DNA of 64,000 bases. It comes from Tubiluchus corallicola. Taxonomy: Eukaryota > Priapulida > Priapulimorpha > Priapulimorphida > Tubiluchidae. Of this stretch, positions 1 through 12,238 are shown in pieces. The notes beneath the pieces are model-generated. The model searched no databases. It had not been told where the DNA came from and saw only the letters and a program-made list of their open reading frames with translations. A program made the translations under genes and the position numbers. Numbering within the stretch: the stretch's first letter is position 1; each line of letters starts with the position of its first letter. The stretch lies in contig JAQGDQ010000157.1 in the NCBI GenBank assembly GCA_030141605.1, forward strand, positions 1-64,000. Reading direction: 5' to 3'.

Positions 1-159
1 CGTCGAGAGCCTCAGTAATCAACATAATGGTTGGAGGCAAGTTTATATCCGTTTTACTAGCAAAGCGTTGCACATTTTACGTTGCTATTATAATGCATTG
101 CCACCTGGTTTCACTATATAAAAAACTAGTTTGCAAACGCCAAGTAGTTGCAAACTATG

Positions 160-1320
160 TGGAAAGTATTCGCACTATTGACATTGGTGGGATTTAAATG
201 AAACGTGTCTGCAGCTCCAAATAGTTGTACGCGAGGTGTAAAATACTAGCATTGTTGACATTTGTGGGATTGTCCGTGAGCATCAAGTAGTTGCACACTG
301 GATGGAAAGTATTCGCATTACTGACATTGGTGGGATTACTGCATAAGAAACTTGTCTGCAAGCTCCAGATAGTTTCACACGAGGTGAAAAGTACTAGCAT
401 TACTGACATTGGTGGGATTACTGCATAAGAAACTTGTCTGCAAGCTCCAAATAGATTCACACGAGGTGAAAAGTACTAGCATTACTGACATTGGTGGGAT
501 TACTGCATAAGAAACTGTCTGCAAGCTCCAGATAGTTTCACACGAGGTGAAAAGTACTAGCATTACTGACATTGGTGGGATTACTGCATAAGAAACTTGT
601 CTGCAAGCTCCAAATAGATTCACACGAGGTGAAAAGTACTAGCATTACTGACATTGGTGGAATTACTGCATCAGAAACTTGTCTGCAAGCTCCAAATAGT
701 TTCACACGAGGTGAAAAGTACTAGCATTACTGACATTGGTGGGATTACTGCATAAGAAACTTGTCTGCAAGCTCCAAATAGTTTCACACGAGGTGAAAAG
801 TACTAGCATTACTGACATTGGTGGGATTACTGCATAAGAAACTTGTCTGCAAGCTCCAAATAGATTCACACGAGGTGAAAAGTACTAGCATTACTGACAT
901 TGGTGGGATTACTGCATCAGAAACTTGTCTGCAAGCTCCAAATAGTTGCACACGAGATGAAAAGTACTAGCATTACTGACATTGGTGGAATTACTGCATC
1001 AGAAACTTGTTTGCAAGCTCCAAATAGTTGCACACGAGGTGAAAAGTACTAGCATTACTGACATTGGTGGGATTACTGCATAAGAAACTTGTCTGCAAGC
1101 TCCAAATAGATTCACACGAGGTGAAAAGTACTAGCATTACTGACATTGGTGGAATTACTGCATCAGAAACTTGTCTGCAAGCTCCAAATAGTTTCACACG
1201 AGGTGAAAAATTAGCATTACTGACATTGGTGGGATTACTGCATAAAGAAACTTGTCTACAAGCTCCAAATAGTTTCACACGAGGTGAAAAGTACTAGCAT
1301 TACTGACATTGGTGGGATTA
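160..1320. repeat. 82-bp tandem repeat array, left arm
   Basis: The marker TGACATTGGTGGGATTACTG recurs every 81-82 bp, for example near 405, 487, 568, 650, 731, 812, 894, 975, 1057 and 1139. About 15 units can be counted, including two or three degenerate outer ones near 180, 258 and 319. Variation between units is limited: GATTACTGCATAAG against AATTACTGCATCAG, TAGTTTCACAC against TAGATTCACAC or TAGTTGCACAC, and single deletions near 508 and 1208. Small open frames across the array are repeat artefacts that recur in register. Confidence 0.9.
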
Positions 1321-1520
1321 CTGTATATCACACATGTCTGCTAATGCCAATTAGTTGTGCACTAGATGGAAAGTGCGCGCCTTATTAATTTTAGCGAGAC
1401 AACTGTAAATGAATGTCTGCAACCACTAAGTTTTGTGCTCATTACATATTTAAAACAAATCTTTTACTGATGCTAAAATTCTAGATTTTAGTTGCGCCCG
1501 ATTTCGTTTGTATGATAACC

Positions 1521-2014
1521 TTATTTTGAACTAATGTCTACACAATCGACAGGTTTTGCTTTAAACATTCAACACGCCATGCCATGTCTATTGTATTAAA
1601 ACAAGTAACACATTTTTAAACATGTTAATCTTGTTTTTCTGACCTTTTTAATCGGATTTTTATCCTCGACGTTATTTGTGGACTGTTTGCACAACTAAAA
1701 GGTAAATCGGTTAAAAACCTACACATTTTCTTTTTTAACAAGTATAAGTTATATGCGCCTGCACAATGCTGACGTCTTTTAATAATAAATGAATTTTTCC
1801 AAACAAAATGAAAAGACTGACGTATAATTGTTAAGCAGGTATTCGTACCATAATGCAAGGTGAATGGGAACATTAAGCTTATTCAATATACTAAAAGGAA
1901 ATGTGCAATGAAATCATTCAGTTGCACAGAACGCTGAACTGCTCTGTCCCATTAAAATACGTCATCAGCAAGTTACAAAAACCCAGCGTACAGGGTGCAA
2001 CAAAACAAAATCGC
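1521..2014. other. Spacer between the foldback arms
   Basis: Single-copy sequence of about 494 bp that does not pair with itself at length. It contains no recognisable protein, only an unsupported 82-aa minus-strand frame at 1625-1873. If the element is mobile it would depend on a transposase supplied elsewhere. Confidence 0.6.
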
Positions 2015-2219
2015 GGTTATCATACAAACGAAATCGGGTGCAACTAAAATCTAGAATTTTAGCATCAGTAAAAGATTTGTTTTAAATATGTAATGAGCAC
2101 AAAAACTTAGTGGTTGCAGACATTCATTTACAGTTGTCTCGCTAAAATTAATAAGGCGCGCACTTTCCATCTAGTGCACAACTAATTGGCATTTGCAGCA
2201 GACATGTGTGATATACAGT

Positions 2220-3380
2220 AATCCCACCAATGTCAGTAATGCTAGTACTTTTCACCTCGTGTGAAACTATTTGGAGCTTGCAGACAAGTTTCTTATGCAG
2301 TAATCCCACCAATGTCAGTAATGCTAGTACTTTTCACCTCGTGTGAAACTATTTGGAGCTTGCAGACAAGTTTCTGATGCAGTAATTCCACCAATGTCAG
2401 TAATGCTAGTACTTTTCACCTCGTGTGAATCTATTTGGAGCTTGCAGACAAGTTTCTTATGCAGTAATCCCACCAATGTCAGTAATGCTAGTACTTTTCA
2501 CCTCGTGTGCAACTATTTGGAGCTTGCAAACAAGTTTCTGATGCAGTAATTCCACCAATGTCAGTAATGCTAGTACTTTTCATCTCGTGTGCAACTATTT
2601 GGAGCTTGCAGACAAGTTTCTGATGCAGTAATCCCACCAATGTCAGTAATGCTAGTACTTTTCACCTCGTGTGAATCTATTTGGAGCTTGCAGACAAGTT
2701 TCTTATGCAGTAATCCCACCAATGTCAGTAATGCTAGTACTTTTCACCTCGTGTGAAACTATTTGGAGCTTGCAGACAAGTTTCTTATGCAGTAATCCCA
2801 CCAATGTCAGTAATGCTAGTACTTTTCACCTCGTGTGAAACTATTTGGAGCTTGCAGACAAGTTTCTGATGCAGTAATTCCACCAATGTCAGTAATGCTA
2901 GTACTTTTCACCTCGTGTGAATCTATTTGGAGCTTGCAGACAAGTTTCTTATGCAGTAATCCCACCAATGTCAGTAATGCTAGTACTTTTCACCTCGTGT
3001 GAAACTATCTGGAGCTTGCAGACAGTTTCTTATGCAGTAATCCCACCAATGTCAGTAATGCTAGTACTTTTCACCTCGTGTGAATCTATTTGGAGCTTGC
3101 AGACAAGTTTCTTATGCAGTAATCCCACCAATGTCAGTAATGCTAGTACTTTTCACCTCGTGTGAAACTATCTGGAGCTTGCAGACAAGTTTCTTATGCA
3201 GTAATCCCACCAATGTCAGTAATGCGAATACTTTCCATCCAGTGTGCAACTACTTGATGCTCACGGACAATCCCACAAATGTCAACAATGCTAGTATTTT
3301 ACACCTCGTGTACAACTATTTGGAGCTGCAGACACGTTTCATTTAAATCCCACCAATGTCAATAGTGCGAATACTTTCCA
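2220..3380. repeat. 82-bp tandem repeat array, right arm (inverted copy)
   Basis: This is the reverse complement of the left array, with the same order of unit variants. Shared peculiarities, such as the shortened CAGACAGTTTC unit near 3020 that mirrors the one near 515, show that the two arrays were copied as a whole. They did not expand independently. Confidence 0.9.
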
Positions 3381-3839
3381 CCTAGTTTGCAACTACTTGG
3401 CGTTTGCAAACTAGTTTTTTATATAGTGAAACCAGGTGGCAATGCATTATAATAGCAACGTAAAATGTGCAACGCTTTGCTAGTAAAACGGATATAAACT
3501 TGCCTCCAACCATTATGTTGATTACTGAGGCTCTCGACGTAGAAACGCATTGATAAAACACACACGTCAACTTCTTTGCAGTTACTTCACAGCAACATAT
3601 GCTGCTTCTCATGTTTTTCACCCGGGCATCCTATCTGTGAAATTGGGTATCACAAAATTATTTTCCTGATAACAACAATTTCATTTATTTTAAGAAAAAT
3701 GTTAGCCGTGAGCTCCTGTCATTAGCAAACTAATTACAAGAATTTAATTTTTCTGTCGCAAAGCAGTTTGCATTTGCATATCTCTACTGTAGGCTCTTGC
3801 CCTGAGCGGACACTAACTTTGTGTGAGACGATTTCTTAA

Positions 3840-4080
3840 AGGAGAACAGTACAATTTTTTATATCCTACGTGGTCCTACCCCATTCTGAAATATGGTAAA
3901 AGGTGTACACTTTAACATCTATAATAATGTGAAAGCGTTTCTGATAATTAAATAATAGGTTAAAATTTAATTGACGGGTGAGCTCAACATCACAAGTGAA
4001 CTTAATTTTCAACAGCACAAACATTCTATGAGCGCGTTGCACACCGTTTACAAAAGCGGAAATTCAACTATAGTGCTACT
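3840..4080 (-). mobile_element. TTAA-flanked MITE family, truncated copy E
   Basis: It starts just inside TTAA at 3836-3839 with AGGAGAACAGTAC. It follows the copy at 20792-21411 through shared blocks such as GCGTTTCTGATAATTAAATA and ATTTTCAACAGCACAAACAT, then similarity stops near 4080. The far terminus is missing. The nine bases from 3971 that look like a start codon frame (71 aa) lie inside this repeat and are not a gene. Confidence 0.65.
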
Positions 4081-6673
4081 GAAACACTTTAATTTTAAGT
4101 TAAATACATTTACTGCTCAGGACTGTGATCAAATTCGGGCGACTAGCGAATTAAAATTCGGATACAAAACCGTTTCTGAACAGTGACTGCCTTCGCGTAA
4201 TAAGCAAAAAATAAAATAACTAATATTTTCTAACGTAGTAATAGTCAATATTTGATCAATAAACAAAATGCAAAACTCTTACTGTTAACATACGTAGGTC
4301 TAATGCTGAAAGAGACACCTGTGTGACGTCCTTGACGTCAATTTGGAATATAAGAACAACCGCAGCATTTTTTTTTTACTTTTTTTACTCATGTATTTAT
4401 TTTTTGTGCCTAATAAATAGTAAAATAAATTTGCAACCCCTTTTAATATCATTGACTTTGTATTCTAGTGTGACTTTTGCGTAGTGTGATATCACATACT
4501 TAGGCTGCATTAATAGTTTAACTTAGTCAATTACTTATGCTAATTGAATGAGTCATTAGTTAATTACTCATTAAGCGAATTTACCTACCATAATAAAGCA
4601 AGTTGTGACTGTAGATATGAGCACGCATCTACTTAGCTCTGGGAAGGGTCCCACTTCATACCTGTTCTAGATGTCCTTCCCAAGAAGGCAAGCAATTGGT
4701 TAAACACTCAACTGAACAGATTATCTAGCCAATAAATCGTCGTGCTACAAGACAAGGTCATCCTACTTTTATCTGATCTAGAAATTGAAACCAGGTTCAA
4801 GACAGTGTCGAACGTGCTAAGCCAGTGAAAGTCGTCCAACATGGCTCCCGACGAATATTTAGTAACAACTGAAGTCAAGACTTAATTACTGTGGCGACAG
4901 AAAGTGATTAAAGGGCAGTGACACACCAAAGGCTGGGTGTCCGAGCCGTGAGGCGAAGACATCAGTAAACTGGCTATTATTCGTTATCTGACGTAGTGCT
5001 ACAAACGGAAGATCGGGAGATCTGGAGCAGAAACAACCAGGCTATGACCAGATGTTGTATCAATGTAGTTTCACGTGCTCCACGGGTCAGGGCTCCACAG
5101 CACTCCACTAGGACTGGAAAAGTAACCGCCCACAACTCCTGTACACTCCACTAACATTGGAGAAGTGGCCATGTAAGATTCCACCCCACTGCTGAAGCTT
5201 TGGAGGAGTAACTGCTCAAGACTCCATGAAGTTCACATAACCGGTTAGACTCGTTATTCCAGCTTCCAGAGTGATGGGAAACGTCAAATGTTGCAAACCG
5301 ACAGCATGCAACTGCAGTTACTACAGCTGATGAGTATACTTATCTTTCATCCTTTTCCTACACCTGGGTTGGGCTAGCTAGTCTTCTGTTTATCTTAGGT
5401 TATCTAGAAACGTTTGGTTAATACTTGTTTGTAATTACAGTATAACAACTTTGCTGTTGTTTTGAAATAAAGTAAATTGCTTTCAGTTCTTATATAAACC
5501 AATTAAACCAAGAATTTATCAGTAATATTAAAAACTGTTTCGCTTGCTTCTATTTGGTATACATGTCTGTGAACTATGCTTAAGTGAAATGATTCACTGA
5601 ACAAACGAGTCAGCACGTATCAGAAATTATTAGAATAGAGTGTTTGTGGTGTCTTAACGAAACGTCCAACGCACGTAACTCCGAACGTTACCTATTGTTC
5701 TGGGCCGCCTCCCCTCCTTTCTAGTTGCTTATTTAGTAGTCAAAGGAAAGGCAAAGCCTTCTGGTTAGTTAGGCATAAGCGCCTTCTGTAACTAGCAAAA
5801 TCACTTTAAAGTCGCGATCACTTCATGCGTGGGCGGTCCCATTTTTAATGTCCATTCTTCCAATGACGCCTTTCGTCCTGAAGAAATGTAGCGCACTGTC
5901 ACTCTCCATTAAAAGTGCATAGATAGCTGACTGTTATATTCTTGCGTGAACATTAGGTAAGTCGCAGAACTTTGAATTAGTTTAAGCAACGCGGCTTACG
6001 GAAAGCCACGACGCGCTTAAAGTCACGAAGACTCCCAGTTACGTCATGATTTTCAAGTGAATGGCGGCAACCACTACGCCTGAAAATTTCTATTCAGAGA
6101 TAGTATATTCTAAATTTATGCTTTACAGACAGAATTTGTAAATTTCTTTGTTATATTTTTCAAAGTTTAAGTGATAACAGTAAAATAGACCCAACATACT
6201 GAGCGACTTGTTCTTTCCTTTAACTAAATGCAAACTTTCCTGGTAACCATTAAAGCATTCCCTATAGTCCAGAATGAGCACGCGCTAAAACTATACAACC
6301 CACAATCCTCGTACCACTTCATTCCTCGCAATTTAATTTGTCGCCTCTTTCCCAGCCTCTGCTCGACCATTTTACCTGTCCCTAAATCATATTAGAGGCA
6401 AACTGAACGAGGCAGATTGATGTTGGCAGGCCTTCACTAATCGCCTGAAGCAGTACATCAGCAACGTTGAGTAAATTACTGCAGCCCTTTCACTTTCCTC
6501 CTCTTCCCATTCCGAGACGTCAAACGTAATAGCTAGCATATAATACTACAGACTCGTTAGGAGAGTTTATAGTGGTGGATGAAATCAGAATTTCAATCTT
6601 TTAACTAACCTAAGTTGCAGTTTTTAAAATTAATAGTAACTGTTGTGAATGGATTGCCACCAGTCAATAAATT
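4081..6673. other. Intergenic, no gene recognised
   Basis: I see no coding exon here. A stretch at about 4620-5480 is richer in G+C than its surroundings and holds TGGCGACAGAAAG at about 4890, which resembles a retroelement primer-binding site, and an AATAAA near 5466. No paired LTR or gag/pol frame accompanies them, so no element is called. Confidence 0.4.
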
Positions 6674-6705
6674 TACTACTACTGCTGCTGCTACTACTAC
6701 TACTG

Positions 6706-6740
<35 letters not shown>

Positions 6741-6816
6741 ACTGCTACTGCTACTGCTACTGCTACTGCTACTGCTACTGCTACTGCTACTGCTACTGCT
6801 ACTGCTACTGCTACTG

Positions 6817-6903
<87 letters not shown>
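6674..6903. repeat. Compound CTG/CTA trinucleotide microsatellite
   Basis: About 230 bp of uninterrupted triplets. A mixed ACT/GCT start is followed by a pure CTG block (about 6712-6739), then alternating CTACTG hexamers (about 6740-6818), then pure CTA to 6903. Because the unit is three bases, several frames stay open and read as poly-Leu, poly-Ser, poly-Thr/Ala or poly-Val. Unrelated flanks and a lack of any coding context argue that none is translated. Confidence 0.95.
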
Positions 6904-8465
6904 TATTCTTTTTTCGCAAGACGCTTGCACGCCACGATATTCGATAGATTTTAACGCATAAATGGAGAGCTAACATGGGCCTATTGTCAACACTACCATC
7001 TATAACTCACACTCAAACTTTTTACTCAAAATAAGTCATTCATTCACTTACAAATCTGCGATCTCGCGGCCAGACGCATGTCAAAATAGTTCTCTGCCTG
7101 CCTGTATTTTAGCACCATGCCTGCAACGTTTGCCCAAACACAAAATACTTTGAACGATTTTCAATTAAAGAGCGTTTCGCAAACACTGTAACAGAAGAAA
7201 ACTGGCCACTAATAAATCAATATATATTTTAATCAGAAACTAATAAAACTATAAAATGAAACAGGACAAATTGTACAAGAAAAAAACGACAACAGATCTT
7301 CCTGTGAGTAACAAAAAGTAATTCATTATTTAAGTAAATATAATTTGACAGACCTAACACTTTCTACATGCGCCTAAATATACAAATATAAATAAATATA
7401 AATATAAATAAATGGAAGGAGTTTGCAATTCCATACACAATTTAAATACCCTAACCCAACCCTAATCCTAATCCGCTTCAGGGACTAATTTCTTGTGTGT
7501 GGGGAATTGTAAACTTTAGCCAAATAAATTTTATTTAGGCACACATTGCAGACATCCTGCTTAAAATGGAGGCAAACAGAGAACTATTTTTACAAGCATG
7601 TGGTCGCGAGATGGCAGATTTGTAAATGAATGAAGGAATGAACGAATGACTTTTTTGAGTAGGTTTCAAATTTGATTTGAATACAGGTTTGAGAAGGCTG
7701 CGTTGAGAAAAAATGCCGTGGATAGACCCACGCCACCTCTCGATTTAATGCGTTAATATCTAGCGAATGATGTGAAAATTTGGCGTGCAAAAAAGTGTAC
7801 ATCTGTCAGCAACGCAACAATTTTGATTTCATTTAGCTGTAAAATGTTCAGTAACTATCAAGAGAAAGACGTACGACAAAAAATTAATAAAAACCAAGAA
7901 AATACATTTAATATTTTTAATTTTTTCTTATTCGATAAGATTTTAATTAAAACGAACCCTTTTATTTCTCATTTCCCCACGAAGAGAACACGAAGTTAAT
8001 TAACATGACTTTACTTTTATAAAAAACACTGTCATCACTGTTTTCAGAAGTTGTAACGCAGTATCAATCAGTATTGCACAATTTTGCAAAGTTTCGGTAC
8101 AAAATAAAAAGTTTGATATTAGATGGATACAGCTATAATTTTTCACCTGCAATCATCAGTTCATAACACATATTAAAAATGCCTCGTAAATTTTAACATA
8201 CTTTCTGCATTACGCCATATTAACCACGTTAAATGAGGTTTGGTTAAATATATCGGAAATAGGCAATAACGAATCACTATGCGCTAAATATGCCATATAT
8301 AGCACGTAGATTTTACACATATCCGGATTTTCCTCGGGCTGCCTATCTACGCATTTTTCAGTTTCAATTTCCGGCAACGTTAACTGAATGCATGCTATCA
8401 CTACCAAATCAATTATAGGAAATCTATTTCACTTTTATACCTTTTCTTATCGACCTCTTTTCTTT
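6904..8465. other. Intergenic, AT-rich
   Basis: No gene recognised. Contains a short AAATATAAATA-rich tract at about 7378-7412 and the hairpin listed separately at 7421-7514. Confidence 0.4.
7421..7514. repeat. Imperfect hairpin enclosing telomere-like repeats
   Basis: GTTTGCAATTCCATACACAA (7421-7440) pairs imperfectly with TTGTGTGTGGGGAATTGTAA (7493-7512). The loop holds degenerate CCCTAA-type units, ACCCTAACCCAACCCTAATC, at about 7448-7467. It could be a very small MITE or a hairpin containing interstitial telomere-like sequence. The function is unknown. Confidence 0.45.
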
Positions 8466-8799
8466 TATGCTTAAAATTCAAACTTAAAATCTACCGCTGT
8501 GCTCACGCATGAGCTCCAAAGCATGTGCACTACGTTATAACTGAACACCTCTAAACTGAGAGGTACAGCACCTGTTCTTGTGGAAACTGTTTTCGAACTG
8601 CAGGCGCTAGCACCTATCTAACTAGCGAAAGGCGAAATGCATGTAACAGCAAAGAATTAGTCGCGAGAAAGTTTAAATACGATTATGTGGTAATAATTCT
8701 TTCATTCTTTCATTCTTGAAAAAACAGCAGTGTTTATTTTCAACATTTTGTGAGGTAGATTGTTTTGAACTATAGCTTAAGATTGAGCCCGGTTTACCT
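8466..8799 (-). mobile_element. TTAA-flanked MITE family, half copy D
   Basis: It matches the second half of the 20792-21411 copy, including GCTGTGCTCACGCAT, GAGGTACAGCACCTGTTC and GAACTGCAGGCGCTAGCACC. It ends in CCCGGTTTACCT followed by TTAA at 8800-8803. The other terminus is absent. Confidence 0.7.
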
Positions 8800-8803
8800 T
8801 TAA

Positions 8804-10493
8804 AGAAAGGCAAAGTTTCGCTTGTCCCATGTTTCCAAAAAAAGCATCAACAAGAAGCTAATCACGTCATTCTTAACACAGCAGTGGATAACAAACCGAA
8901 TGAAAGTAATCATTGAATGACATTAGAATCTCTCTTTGGCATTTAAGAAATTTGATAATTTATCAAAACGCACATAATAGGGCAATTAAAACTTTGATTT
9001 ATAAGAGACCTACCGCAATGCATTCTGAGCTAAGAAATTCGGTTGTCATAGTAACCAAGAATAATTGATACTCGTTATTGTTGCTGTGAAAGTAAAGCGA
9101 TTTTAGATGGACAGGAACTTGTATGGGTAATAATTTATTACTAAATCCTATGCATATTGGCTTGCTATCACTTATACCTGATACAACAGTAAAGCTGAAA
9201 GAGAAAAGAATTATAATCGGATCCATTTACGACCTCTTAGCTAAACACTTTCTAATTTTCAGTTTTTTTTTGTTTTTGAAAAACCACATCAGTGATTCAT
9301 AAAATTTCACTGCAAGCAGGCCGCATCTTATTAATTAATAAGCCTCTAAGTGTATAACTGATGCATTCCAATAAATAAGGTTCGATTCGCACCATGGGTA
9401 TAATTTTTACTGCTCCCAGTTTCCAGTTACATTGAGCCAACTTCTTTAGGCAAAATTTTGCCCAAGCTTTCTAACTAACACACAGCCATGATTTCGACAC
9501 TGGAGCCCAGATCTTCTTATGTTTTCTACTTGGCTTTCTTTTGCGGGCTTCTTTCAACAAAAAATTGTATGAAAATAATTATTTCACAGCAGAAAACTTT
9601 TATCTCAACGATCTCTGTTTCCCCACAAAGTACAAATTACACTTGACTCATACTCAAACAGGACTTCAGTAAGTTTTGAGAAATATGACTCTCTGGCGCC
9701 ATCTCGGGTCAGCATTCCAAACTACTTCAAAGATAAATTTTGGGCATCAATTATACGACATAATTATAAAACAGATCAATAAAGTAAAAACTGAAAAGAA
9801 TTAATCAGTTTTGTTGTAAAAACTTCGATAGTTTTGATAAAAGCTTCTAAACACAACACAACCACAGAAGTTGACACACTTCCAACGATAGTCGAACCAA
9901 CTGGTAATTTAAATTCTTGCTAAAACTCTTCCGTGGTTTTACACTTTCGCGCACTTTAACTACCAAACTACTCTAGCTATCACTTTTTAAGCATAATTTT
10001 TATTATATTTCTGAAAAGTGATTTTAGAGGTTCAAAAGTGCTAATGTCTGAAAAGCATCTTCAGACGAATTCAAACGAATTTTTGCACATTTTTCACGTT
10101 GCTTTTGTGCAGTATTAGAATTATACTTAAAAGGCAAGAACATGTTTTTGTTTAAGTTTTTCTAGCAAACTAGACTTCAAAAGATCAAAAGACGAAAGAC
10201 AAAGACACTTGAGATTTATTTACCGTCGCTCATTTAGCAGACAACGTTAGCATGAAGTGAAATAATAGAAAAGGTATTTGTCACAAAGGGATGTAACATG
10301 TGCTATTTTCCACGTTTCCTCTGCGGCGCAATTAGTACAATATCTGTGTTATACGCAGAGGGTCCCACTGAAGTTTGGTTTCCTGATTAGAAGAGAATAT
10401 AATGCGGCTTATATGGTTTAATCAATCAACTTCAGCTCCTGTGAAGGTTAGTAGCGCTTCACTATTGAATGAAAGTCACAAAGACTTTGCTAA
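8804..10493. other. Intergenic, nothing recognised
   Basis: Read on both strands without finding an exon, RNA gene or paired terminal repeats. Confidence 0.4.
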
Positions 10494-11042
10494 AGGGAAA
10501 CTGGACCCAAACTTAAACTATAGCTGTTAACCAATCTGCACTATAAAATATTGAAAGGGAACATACCATTTGTTAAAGGATTTACATGAAAAATTTATTA
10601 CGACAAAAACCTAATTTCAAGTTAGATGGGCATTAGCGTCTGCATCTCGGAAACGTGCACAAAACACAGGCACTGTACCTCCGAGTTGAAATGCAGTTCG
10701 GCTGTGATGGGCCACACATGTTTGAGAGCTCATGCGTTAGCATGGCGGCAAACTTGAAATTTATATTTATAAACGTATATCACACTGAATGTTGCACAGT
10801 ACCATTGCACTTCAATTTCTGCTTTCGCAAACACGTGTAACACGCTCATGGAATGTTTGTGCTGTTAAAAATTATGTTCACTGTGATGTCATCACTATTT
10901 GGACTCGCTCGCCATTACTAAACTTTATAGCCTATTAGTTAATTATTAGAAACACTTTGGCATTCTAGTGTGAGTGTTAAAATGTATGCTTTTTACCATA
11001 CTTCAAAATGGGGTAGAATGTGAAAAATCGCCCAGTTTTCCT
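10494..11042 (+). mobile_element. TTAA-flanked MITE family, full-length copy F
   Basis: About 549 bp. Left terminus AGGGAAACTGGACCC; right terminus, inverted, AGGAAAACTGGGCGA. Flanks are CTAA (left) and TTGA (right), each one change from TTAA. Inside are the family markers GAAAGGGAACATACCATTTG and TTCGCAAACACGTG. The 61-aa frame at 10655 lies within the repeat and is not a gene. Confidence 0.75.
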
Positions 11043-11587
11043 TTGAGCTGCAAAAAGCAAAGTCGTGGAAAATGAAGTCGGAAACTTGGCAACAGTTGTG
11101 TTTTGGGTTGAATACACGCACGTTTTCAACTATTCGATAATAAACTAAGTAGAAAAGAAAATTTGTTGACATCATGACACAGACAAATTATAAGCAATTA
11201 CAATCAAGTGCATCCAACTAGATTTAAACGTGTGTCAGCCCAAAAGCTGTTGTACTTATATAAGATTATGAGAATGCTTCAACAACCCAACTCGGGTGAG
11301 ATAATTTTCACATTAGATTTTAAGTTCCACTAGGAAGTAGGACCCCTTTTCCTTACAATTTAAGTTTCTCTTGCAGAAAAACCTTTGAGTGACTTATAAA
11401 ATTCAGAAGTGGATGCACTGACAGTCTAACTCCCAGTGTAGAAAAGTGTCCTGACAGTGACGAAGTCACACTTGGGAAAACTTGCATGATAGTGTAGACG
11501 CGCTTCATTCAACATACAAGATGGCGCTAAGTTGTATATCATGTTATAACCGCCAGGGAAACGTAAACGTTTGCACTCGTGTGGTTG
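11043..11587. other. Intergenic, nothing recognised
   Basis: No supported exon or repeat termini were found between the MITE copy and the hAT-like element. Confidence 0.4.
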
Positions 11588-11595
11588 ACTTATAG

Positions 11596-12238
11596 CAGTG
11601 GTTCCTAACCATTTACTAGCCAAGTACCCTTTCGAAATTCAGCGATCTGCTGCGTGTACTCCTTAACATTTTTTAGCAATATGAGTCTCAAGAAAACACT
11701 TTTACTGCTATGATTTAACTATACAAGCAAAACCGATAAACGAAACGCCAAATTCAAGAACAAAATACAAGAAAAAAGACGATCGGATGCCACATCAGAA
11801 AACGCACTTGCAGTCGAACTGTGAAGTAGCCTCAATGGCCGCCGTTCGTTGACGCGAGCTTCTCTGAAAACCGCCAACTCGCCTACCGCCATCCACCAAC
11901 AGATTTGCCTTGCCAAACGTCTATTTTACATAATAAATTAACATCTTTATTACAACGATAGGCAGTGCGCAGTGAATTACCCGAAAAACGCTATTGTGTT
12001 GCAAAAACAATGACCTTTTAAAATACAGACAATCATGATGTTCATGGACTTAAATCTTGTAGCACACTCTTTCCTCACACCACGAAGCCGTTACTCCCAT
12101 AAAATTCGTACTACATACGTGTACACTCTATGGCAAAAAAGAAAATTCTGATGTGTTACACGACACAACTTTTGCGTACCCTGGCTTAGCTATTTCGTAC
12201 CACCAAGGGATACGCGTACCCCAGGTTAGGAACCACTG
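11596..12238. mobile_element. hAT-like non-autonomous element (MITE), 643 bp
   Basis: The terminal inverted repeats are 15 bp and perfect: CAGTGGTTCCTAACC at 11596-11610 and its complement at 12224-12238. Adjacent bases also correspond in part. CAGTGGTTCY-type ends are typical of hAT elements. The flanking 8-mers are ACTTATAG (11588-11595) and GCCTATAG (12239-12246), 6 of 8 identical, which fits an aged 8-bp hAT target duplication. No transposase is visible. Confidence 0.8.

Larger units (their letters stand above)
1..3539. mobile_element. Foldback element: long inverted repeat with tandem-repeat arms, left end cut by window
   Basis: The left arm (1 to about 1520) is the reverse complement of the right arm (about 2015 to 3539). 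Base i pairs with base 3540-i without any net shift from 1 to about 1205. The spacer is about 494 bp. Most of each arm is an array of 82-bp tandem repeats, flanked outside by about 160 bp and inside by about 200 bp of non-repeated arm sequence. Long inverted repeats made of subterminal tandem arrays are the hallmark of foldback elements (Drosophila FB, sea urchin TU). No transposase is visible. Pairing is still complete at base 1, so the true outer ends and any target duplication are unknown. A palindromic assembly error is possible, but the unique spacer makes a simple fold-over read unlikely. Confidence 0.75.

Noticed and set aside
194-1297. Repeated 68-95 aa frames in the foldback arms
   Set aside because: They recur with the 82-bp unit in both arms and drift in frame when a unit changes length. 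There is no start-site or splice support.
1-3540. CRISPR-like array
   Set aside because: The units are contiguous 82-bp tandem repeats without spacers, mirrored in inverted orientation, in an animal genome.
4620-5480. Solo LTR or primer-binding site of an LTR retrotransposon
   Set aside because: Only TGGCGACAGAAAG and a polyadenylation-like word are seen. No second LTR, gag/pol frame or short target duplication was found.
6605-6976. Open frames of 101-123 aa made of poly-Leu, poly-Ser, poly-Thr/Ala and poly-Val
   Set aside because: All come from the CTG/CTA microsatellite, where a triplet unit keeps every frame open. No coding context exists on either side.
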